DNA of 64,000 nucleotides from Leifsonia psychrotolerans (GTDB taxonomy: Bacteria > Actinomycetota > Actinomycetes > Actinomycetales > Microbacteriaceae). Positions 33,127 through 40,931 of the stretch are shown here, piece by piece. The DNA lies in NCBI RefSeq assembly GCF_013410665.1, contig NZ_JACCFM010000001.1, forward strand, positions 2,418,001 to 2,482,000, given 5' to 3'. The translations under genes and the position numbers were made by a program. Under the pieces are notes generated by a model, which made no database searches, was not told the origin of the DNA, and was given only the letters and a program-made list of their open reading frames with translations. Within the stretch, counting starts at the first letter, position 1. Each line of letters opens with the position of its first letter.

Positions 33127-34104
33127 CTAGGAGGCCTTCGCCTCGAGTGCCTGCACCAGCTGCGGCACAACCGTGAAGAGGTCTCCGACGATCCCGAAAT
33201 CGGCGATCTCGAAGATCGGAGCATCGGCGTCTTTGTTGATCGCGACGATGTACTTCGAGGTCTGCATACCGGCGCGATGTTGAATGGCTCCCGAAATGCC
33301 AAGAGCGATATAGAGCTGCGGTGACACGGACACACCGGTCTGTCCGACCTGGTGACTCTGCGAAACGTACCCTGCATCGACCGCGGCGCGCGAGGCCCCG
33401 ATGCCGGCACCCAGCGCATCGGCAAGCTGCTCGACGAGCGCGAATTGCGCCTCCGAACCGAGGCCACGACCTCCGGAGACGACGGTGCGGGCGCTGCGCA
33501 GTTCCGGACGGCTGCTCGTTTCAACGAGAGGGGTGACCGATTCGACCGTGGCAGCCACGCCCGAGGCGGTTACAGCGAGCTCTGTCTGCTGGAGCTGCTG
33601 GGCCGCCGCGCGGGCATCGATCGATCCGGGGCGCACCGTGATGATCGGCACGCCGAAGGTCGCGGCCGACACGACGTTATAGGCGCCCCCGTATACCGAA
33701 TGGTGGGAGACGATTCCCTCGGCGTCGCGCGCCACACCCACGGCGTCGATCGCGAGAGCCGAACGGCTTCTCGCCGCGTATCGACCGGCAAGCTCCCGCC
33801 CCTCGACCGAATGCGAGACGAGGATAGCGGTGGGCCGGACCGCGTCGGCGGCCGCAGCGAGCGCATCGATCGCCCCCGACCCCAGCCGTTCCGCGTGAGC
33901 CGGCGCAGTGAGCACCCGGGTCGCGCCCAGCTCGGCGGCGCGAGTGGCCAGCTCCACAAGACGGTTCTGCGGTGCAACAATCACAGCGATCGGCGTGCCG
34001 ATCTCGGCTGCCGCCCCCAGCAGACCAGCTGCGGACGAGGCGAGCTCACCTGCGAGTGTGACATCGAGCGCGACGAGGACCGAGTCCACGGCAAATTCAT
34101 TCAT
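33127..34104 (-). CDS. etfA: Electron transfer flavoprotein alpha subunit
   Basis: A 325-residue ETF alpha subunit with the C-terminal FAD domain: SGGRGLGSEAQF, VGQTGVSVSPQLYIALGISGAIQH and INKDADAPIFEIADFGIVGDL. I chose the ATG at 34104 (MNEFAVDS) with GGAGC upstream; the frame is open further. ETF collects electrons from acyl-CoA dehydrogenases, of which this window encodes at least four. Gene order is etfB-etfA-cytochrome b, and the stop directly precedes the cytochrome start. Control by operator 9 upstream of etfB would co-induce it with the dehydrogenases. Confidence 0.92.
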   Translation of the reverse strand: MNEFAVDSVLVALDVTLAGELASSAAGLLGAAAEIGTPIAVIVAPQNRLVELATRAAELGATRVLTAPAHAERLGSGAIDALAAAADAVRPTAILVSHSVEGRELAGRYAARSRSALAIDAVGVARDAEGIVSHHSVYGGAYNVVSAATFGVPIITVRPGSIDARAAAQQLQQTELAVTASGVAATVESVTPLVETSSRPELRSARTVVSGGRGLGSEAQFALVEQLADALGAGIGASRAAVDAGYVSQSHQVGQTGVSVSPQLYIALGISGAIQHRAGMQTSKYIVAINKDADAPIFEIADFGIVGDLFTVVPQLVQALEAKAS

Positions 34105-34114
34105 TCCGGAGCTC

Positions 34115-34891
34115 CTAGACCAGGCGGTTCGCGACGAGGTAGTTGACCAACTGCTCGGCTGCATCGCCGTCATCGACAATTTTGGTGCCGGCGGTGCGAG
34201 CCGGGCGCTCCGCGAGCGAGATCATGATCGAGCGTGGCGTCGTCGTCTCGCCAGGGTCAACTCCGAGATCGGTCAGGCTCAGCATCTCGTAGGGCTTCTT
34301 CTTGGCGGCCATGATGCCCTTGAAGCTCGGGAAACGTCCGTCGGGCAGGCTCTCGGTGATCGAGACGACGGCGGGGAGCGCAGCCGAGATCCGCATCGCG
34401 CCACCATCGGTGGCGCGCTCGCCCGAAACGGTGTCTGCCTCAAACTGCACCGACGTCAGGTTCGTCACGGCGGGCACTCCGAGGAGCTCGGCAATCATCA
34501 CGCCGAGTACTCCACCCGACCCGTCGGTCGACTGGTTGCCGGTGATGACGACATCGAACCCGATCCGAGTGATCGCTGCAGCGAGCACTTCCGCCGTGAG
34601 GCCGAGGTCGGCACCGACGAGCGCCTCGTCGAGGATCTGGACGGCGGAGCCCGCCCCCATCGCCAGGCCCTTCCGAAGTGTGGCCTGCGCCCTCTCCGGT
34701 GCAAGGGACAGCAGAACGACTTCGGCGTCGGGGTTTCCGTCGGCATAGCCGAGCGCCACTTCAAGCGCGCGCTCGCAGATCTCGTCGAGCACGTTTTCGC
34801 CCTCAGCACGCTCGGCCAGGCCGGTCGCTGGGTTCAGCGTGCGGTCGCCATAGGTATCGGGTACTTCTTTGACCAGGACGATCAACTTCAT
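34115..34891 (-). CDS. etfB: Electron transfer flavoprotein beta subunit
   Basis: A 258-residue ETF beta subunit with N-terminal MKLIVLVKEVPDTYG, GNQSTDGSGGVLG of the AMP site, and the recognition-loop region PSFKGIMAAKKKP that contacts acyl-CoA dehydrogenases. It lies ten bases upstream of etfA. AAGGAG occurs before the ATG. The locus operator at 34946-34961 lies 55 bases upstream, an unusual feature, since etfBA is often constitutive in actinobacteria. It may be the dedicated ETF of this pathway or the only ETF of the cell. Confidence 0.92.
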   Translation of the reverse strand: MKLIVLVKEVPDTYGDRTLNPATGLAERAEGENVLDEICERALEVALGYADGNPDAEVVLLSLAPERAQATLRKGLAMGAGSAVQILDEALVGADLGLTAEVLAAAITRIGFDVVITGNQSTDGSGGVLGVMIAELLGVPAVTNLTSVQFEADTVSGERATDGGAMRISAALPAVVSITESLPDGRFPSFKGIMAAKKKPYEMLSLTDLGVDPGETTTPRSIMISLAERPARTAGTKIVDDGDAAEQLVNYLVANRLV

Positions 34892-34945
34892 CGTTATCTC
34901 CTTAAACCGCCTGACCCCCAGGTTAACCCGAAGTCAACCCAACAA

Positions 34946-34961
34946 GCAAGCGGACGCTTGG
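34946..34961. promoter_or_regulatory. KstR2-type operator 9
   Basis: GCAAGCGGACGCTTGG lies upstream of etfB. Its halves CAAGCG and CGCTTG are exact inverted repeats. It marks the right end of the palindrome set. Confidence 0.73.
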
Positions 34962-35034
34962 TATGTCTGCAGGTGGTGTGCATCCCCGGCCCGTCGATGG
35001 CGGTTCAACCCCGTGCCGCCGCGGTCGAACGGGC

Positions 35035-36108
<1,074 letters not shown>

Positions 36109-36157
36109 TTACATTTCTACGTTCTGGCAAATTCCGAAAACTGCGACGGGCCGGTGA

Positions 36158-37471
36158 TTAGCGGCCGGTGCCGCCGTGCACTTCGGCGACGTCGTCAGCG
36201 TCGAGGCCGAAGGCCGTGTGCACCACGCGCAACGCGGTGTTGACCGTATCGGCACGGGTGACGACCGAGATGCGAATCTCACTCGTCGAGATCATCTCGA
36301 TGTTGATTCCCGCGTCCGAGAGCGCCTCAAACAGCTTGGCCGAGACACCCGAGTTCGTGCGCATGCCGGCGCCGACGAGAGCGAGCTTGCCGATCTGATC
36401 GTCGTACTGCAGCGATTCGAAGCCAGCCTCGCTCTTCTCGGCCTCGAGCGCCTGAAGCACACGGTGGCCGTCGTTCATCGGAACCGTGAAGGAGATGTCG
36501 GTGCGGCCGGTCACTGCGGACGACACGTTTTGCACAATCATGTCGACGTTGGCGTTGGTCTTCGCGACGATCTTAAAGATCTGGGCGGCCTTGCCGGGAA
36601 TGTCCGGCACGCCGACGATCGTGATCTTGGCTTCGCTCAGGTCGGCGGCGACTCCGGCGATCATCGGGTTTTCCACGTCAGTCTCTTCTCTCTTCGACAC
36701 TGTGCCGTCGGCGTTCGGTGTGGCGCCTTCGGAGCTTTCCGGGTTGTAAACGATGGTGCCCTCGTTGTTGTTGAACGAGGAGCGAACGTGCAACACCACA
36801 TTGTGGCGACGCGCATATTCCACGGCACGAATATAGAGAACCTTGGCGCCGTTTGCGGCGAGCTCCAGCATCTCCTCGCTCGTGATGCGATCGATTTTGC
36901 GCGCGCGGGGAACGACGCGCGGGTCGGAGGTGTACACGCCATCGACGTCGGTGTAGATCTCGCAGATGTCGGCCTTGAGGGCGGCGGCCAAAGCCACCGC
37001 CGTCGTGTCGGAGCCGCCACGGCCAAGGGTCGTGATGTCCTTGGTGTCGCGGTTGAAGCCCTGGAAGCCGGCGACGATGACAATGGCGCCGTCGTCGAGC
37101 GCTTCGCGCAGACGTACCGGGGTGACGTCGACGATGCGCGCAGAGCCGTGCTGCGCGTCGGTGATCATGCCCGCCTGGCTGCCGGTGAACGAGCGAGCGT
37201 CATGACCCATGCTCTTGATCGCCATGGCGAGCAGCGCCATCGAGATGCGCTCACCCGCGGTGAGCAGCATGTCGAGTTCACGCGGGGCCGGAATTGGCGT
37301 GACCTCGTGCGCGAGGTCGAGCAGTTCGTCGGTCGTGTCGCCCATGGCGCTCACGGCGACGACCACGTCGTGGCCGGCCTTTCGGGTTTCAACTATGCGC
37401 TTGGCAACGCGGCGAATACCTTCAGCATCTGAGACGGATGATCCGCCGAACTTCTGCACGATCAAACTCAC
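36158..37471 (-). CDS. lysC: Aspartate kinase
   Basis: A 437-residue aspartokinase with KFGGSSVSD at the N-terminus, GRGGSDTTAVALA in the kinase domain and two C-terminal ACT repeats (about residues 270-430) that sense lysine/threonine. In actinobacteria an internal start often yields a separate beta subunit of about 170 residues; an in-frame candidate is expected around the ACT region, but I did not fix it. It sits between recR and asd. The reaction is ATP-dependent phosphorylation of aspartate. Confidence 0.93.
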   Translation of the reverse strand: MSLIVQKFGGSSVSDAEGIRRVAKRIVETRKAGHDVVVAVSAMGDTTDELLDLAHEVTPIPAPRELDMLLTAGERISMALLAMAIKSMGHDARSFTGSQAGMITDAQHGSARIVDVTPVRLREALDDGAIVIVAGFQGFNRDTKDITTLGRGGSDTTAVALAAALKADICEIYTDVDGVYTSDPRVVPRARKIDRITSEEMLELAANGAKVLYIRAVEYARRHNVVLHVRSSFNNNEGTIVYNPESSEGATPNADGTVSKREETDVENPMIAGVAADLSEAKITIVGVPDIPGKAAQIFKIVAKTNANVDMIVQNVSSAVTGRTDISFTVPMNDGHRVLQALEAEKSEAGFESLQYDDQIGKLALVGAGMRTNSGVSAKLFEALSDAGINIEMISTSEIRISVVTRADTVNTALRVVHTAFGLDADDVAEVHGGTGR

Positions 37472-37609
37472 GTGGCGCTCCTGGGGTTGGGAAGTCCGAG
37501 CGAGGCTCGGACTTCCATCCTAAATGCTGGCATATTCCCTGCCGGCCATGTTACAAAGCCCTCAGTTTGGGCAGATCAGCCGATCTGGGCCCGTTTATCG
37601 TCGGGGCGC

Positions 37610-38209
37610 TCAGGCTCCGACGACGCGACGACCTTCGAAGGCGCGACCGAGGGTCACCTCGTCGGCATATTCGAGGTCTCCGCCGACGGGCAGCCCCGAG
37701 GCGAGTCGGGTGACCCTGATCTCGAGAGTGTTCAACAGCCGGGAGAGGTAGGTGGCGGTAGCTTCACCCTCAAGGTTCGGGTCGGTGGCGATGATGACTT
37801 CGTGCACTGTGCTGTCGGCCAGTCGCTGCATGAGTTGGCGAATGCTCAGGTCATCGGGGCCAATGCCATCGATGGGGCTGATTGCACCGCCGAGCACGTG
37901 ATACAGACCCCGGAATTCGCGGGTGCGCTCGATCGCCACAACATCTTTCGCCTCTTCGACGACACAGATGAGCGAGGGATCGCGGCGCGGGTCTCGGCAA
38001 ATGGTGCAGGTCTGCTGTTCTGACACGTTTCCGCAGATCGAGCAGAAACGCACTTTCTCGCGCACCTCAAGCAGCACATTGGCCAATCGGGTCACATCGA
38101 ACGTTTGCGTCTGCAGAATATGGAATGCGATACGTTGCGCGGACTTCGGGCCGATCCCGGGCAGGTGGCCCAGCTCATCGATCAGCTCTTGAACAATTCC
38201 TTCATACAT
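37610..38209 (-). CDS. recR: Recombination protein RecR
   Basis: A 199-residue RecR with the helix-hairpin-helix [15 protein letters not shown], the four-cysteine zinc finger [16 protein letters not shown] and a Toprim domain ([10 protein letters not shown]). It acts with RecO and RecF in loading RecA at gaps. Its start lies three bases after the dnaX stop, so it is cotranscribed. The small ybaB gene that commonly stands between dnaX and recR is absent at this place. Confidence 0.95.
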   Translation of the reverse strand: MYEGIVQELIDELGHLPGIGPKSAQRIAFHILQTQTFDVTRLANVLLEVREKVRFCSICGNVSEQQTCTICRDPRRDPSLICVVEEAKDVVAIERTREFRGLYHVLGGAISPIDGIGPDDLSIRQLMQRLADSTVHEVIIATDPNLEGEATATYLSRLLNTLEIRVTRLASGLPVGGDLEYADEVTLGRAFEGRRVVGA

Positions 38210-38212
38210 GGG

Positions 38213-40696
38213 TTAGTCGCCTCGGGGTCGGGGGGCAGAGTTGTGCGGCTGCTCTTCGAGGAATGTGGCACCGAGAATTTCGCGCACCACCGATTCGCCG
38301 TAGCGCTGCTTCTCGCCGAAGGTGGGGGCGGATGCCCGTGGTGTTGTTTGGCGGGGGGCCTGAGTGGGTACTCCACTGGGTGCCTGGCTCAAGTCTGGTC
38401 CCGACGCAGCAGCAGAAGTCGACGGCGCCGACCGCTGCGACAGCGATTCGTTCGAATCCGGCGCTACGAAACGGTCGGTGGGCGGCTCAGTCTCGGGCGG
38501 AACATCGTCGTCGAATGGCGGTGGCTCATCGTCGAATGGTGGCACCGAGTCCGAGTGTGGACCGGAATAGACCGGGGGCGCCGATCTGTCCGCCGGCATC
38601 GAGCCCGATTGTGCGGCCGCGGGAGCGTCGGAGGTCGCGGCAGCCGTTGCTGCAGGAGCAACCTCTGCGGGAGCGGTCGATGCACCAGATCCGGGGATAG
38701 CCACCGTGGCCCAGCTCCCTGCGCCTGCAGTTGCGGCTGCGGCTGCGGCTGCGCGTGTGTCTCTGCCTCCGGTGGCGCCGACCGGCGTGGGACCAGAGCG
38801 CGCCGAATTCGGAGCCGGCGCGGAAGCCACCGGGACTGAAGCTGCGGGTGCGGAAGCCCCGGCCGATCCGTCTACGGTCGGCGTGGGCAGCGGACCACCC
38901 GACGCCGCGCCCTCGACCGGCCGTCGCGTCGCCGCCGCGCCAGCGTCGGAACCCACGATGAACTTCACACGGAGGCCCAGCACATCGACGATTGCGGTGC
39001 GCAGGTAGTCGCTCACGCCGCTGCTCGTGGGCTGTTTCTGCTTGAAACTGGTGACGTCACCGTCGCTCGGGAACGACATCACCAGAATGTCGTCGTTGCG
39101 AAGCTCCAGCACGCTGGCCGTGAGTACGACGAGCCAGGCGCTGAGCTTGGCCGTCTTCACGGCCTCGAGAATTTCTGGCCAGGCGTCCTTAATCTGCTGC
39201 AGAGTAACGGGGCCGACCGGTTTCGGCGCGGTTCGCATCGCCGCTGGAGCCTCTGGTGTCGCAGTCGGTCCCGTAGCGGCAGCTGCGGCTGGTACTGCGG
39301 TCGCCAGAACAGGAGGAATTGGCCCATTTGGGGCGTTTGTTCCTGTTGTGACGACGCCGGGGGCGGTGTGCGCGGCCTGGACCGGCGCAGACGCGCGAGC
39401 AGGATCAGGCGCAGGCTGAACCGGGGCCGCCTGAACGGGCGCCGGAACGGTGCCCGAACCGGACGAACCGAACGCACCCGTCGCACGCGCCACATCCGTC
39501 GCATCCGCCGAGCCCGCCGCGGGCACCCCATCGACGCCGATCCGGCGCTCGAGGCGTTCTACCCGGGCGAGCGCGCCACGGGTTGAGTCGTCGCTGGCTG
39601 GAATAAGCACGCGTGCAATCATCAGTTCGAGGTGCAGGCGCGGCGAGGTCGCACCGCTCATCTCGGTCAGCGCGGAGTTCAGGATGTCTGCGGTGCGCGA
39701 CAACTCGGCGGCACCGAACTTGGAAGCTTGCACCGCCATTCGGTCGATGTCGTCTTGCGGCACGCCGCGCAGCACCGCGGCGGCAGCCGACACCGAGGTC
39801 GCGGCCACGACGATCAGGTCGCGCATGCGCTCGAGCAGATCTTCGACGAAACGGCGCGGATCTTGCCCCGTCTGAATGACCCGGTCGACGGCGTCGAAAG
39901 CGGCTGACGAGTCGCGCGTGGCGATGGCATCGATTGCCTCGTCAAGCAGGGCAGCGTGCGTGTAACCCAGCAACGCGACGGCACGCTCGTACTCGACGGA
40001 GTTGTCGACCGAGCCGGCCATGAGCTGGTCGAGCAGCGAGAGGGTGTCGCGCGGCGAGCCTCCTCCGGCCCGCACGACGAGGGGCAGCACGCCGGGCGCC
40101 ACCTGCACACCCTCTTTCTCGCACATCTCCTGCACATATTCGAGCATCTGCGCCGGCGGCACCAACCGAAACGGATAGTGGTGGGTGCGCGAACGAATAG
40201 TGCCGATCACTTTGTCGGGTTCGGTCGTCGCGAAGATGAACTTCACGTGTTCCGGCGGCTCTTCGACGATCTTCAGCAGAGCATTGAAGCCCTGCGGGGT
40301 CACCATGTGCGCCTCGTCGAGGATGAAGATCTTGTAGCGGTCACGAGCGGGAGCGAATATGGCGCGCTCGCGGATGTCGCGGGCGTCATCCACACCGTTG
40401 TGGCTGGCCGCATCGATCTCGACGACGTCGAGCGAGCCGCTACCGTCGCGGGAGAGCTCGACACAGCTCGGGCAAACACCGCACGGGGTGTCGGTCGGGC
40501 CTTCTGCGCAGTTGAGACAGCGGGCCAAAATGCGCGCCGATGTTGTCTTGCCACAGCCGCGCGGGCCGCTGAAAAGGTAGGCGTGATTGACCCGATTGGT
40601 ACGCAGGGCAGTCATCAACGGATCGGTCACTTGAGACTGACCGATCATCTCTGCAAAAGTCTCTGGCCGATAACGGCGATACAGGGCTGTAACCAC
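38213..40696 (-). CDS. dnaX: DNA polymerase III subunits gamma/tau
   Basis: An 827-residue clamp-loader protein. The N-terminal AAA+ domain has Walker A GPRGCGKTTSARILARC, the zinc-binding CPSC region and ILDEAHM. About residues 1-370 are the gamma part; the remainder is a long Ala/Pro-rich tail of the tau type with a TLQQIKDAWPEIL segment, typical of actinobacterial DnaX. I saw no obvious A-rich slippage site for making gamma. It is followed three bases later by recR. Confidence 0.94.
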   Translation of the reverse strand: MVTALYRRYRPETFAEMIGQSQVTDPLMTALRTNRVNHAYLFSGPRGCGKTTSARILARCLNCAEGPTDTPCGVCPSCVELSRDGSGSLDVVEIDAASHNGVDDARDIRERAIFAPARDRYKIFILDEAHMVTPQGFNALLKIVEEPPEHVKFIFATTEPDKVIGTIRSRTHHYPFRLVPPAQMLEYVQEMCEKEGVQVAPGVLPLVVRAGGGSPRDTLSLLDQLMAGSVDNSVEYERAVALLGYTHAALLDEAIDAIATRDSSAAFDAVDRVIQTGQDPRRFVEDLLERMRDLIVVAATSVSAAAAVLRGVPQDDIDRMAVQASKFGAAELSRTADILNSALTEMSGATSPRLHLELMIARVLIPASDDSTRGALARVERLERRIGVDGVPAAGSADATDVARATGAFGSSGSGTVPAPVQAAPVQPAPDPARASAPVQAAHTAPGVVTTGTNAPNGPIPPVLATAVPAAAAATGPTATPEAPAAMRTAPKPVGPVTLQQIKDAWPEILEAVKTAKLSAWLVVLTASVLELRNDDILVMSFPSDGDVTSFKQKQPTSSGVSDYLRTAIVDVLGLRVKFIVGSDAGAAATRRPVEGAASGGPLPTPTVDGSAGASAPAASVPVASAPAPNSARSGPTPVGATGGRDTRAAAAAAATAGAGSWATVAIPGSGASTAPAEVAPAATAAATSDAPAAAQSGSMPADRSAPPVYSGPHSDSVPPFDDEPPPFDDDVPPETEPPTDRFVAPDSNESLSQRSAPSTSAAASGPDLSQAPSGVPTQAPRQTTPRASAPTFGEKQRYGESVVREILGATFLEEQPHNSAPRPRGD

Positions 40697-40931
40697 GGCT
40701 CAATCGTAGTCGGCGCCGCTGACAGAGCGCCCGAGTGTAGTCCGAACGGGGCTTCCCCTTCAATGGGTGACGAGACTAGCGAAATTCACCCCTGGTTTGG
40801 GGGATCGAAACTCCCTTATACCGAGCATTTCTGTCCGCATTTCAGAGGACAGTTCCTTATCATTTAGTTCTGACTCACGTTGTGCATGGTCGTTCACGTT
40901 GCATCGGGGGCTTCGACACTTGGGGGAATCC

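Noticed and set aside
1..34961. Catabolic locus as a recent mobile island
   Set aside because: No integrase, transposase, insertion-sequence ends or attachment-site repeats were seen at either side, although the left boundary is outside the window.
37472..37609. A lysine or other riboswitch before lysC
   Set aside because: The 138-base gap shows no recognisable riboswitch core, and lysine riboswitches are not expected in this group.
38213..40696. Programmed frameshift in dnaX
   Set aside because: I found no run of A residues of the slippery type near the gamma/tau junction on the coding strand.
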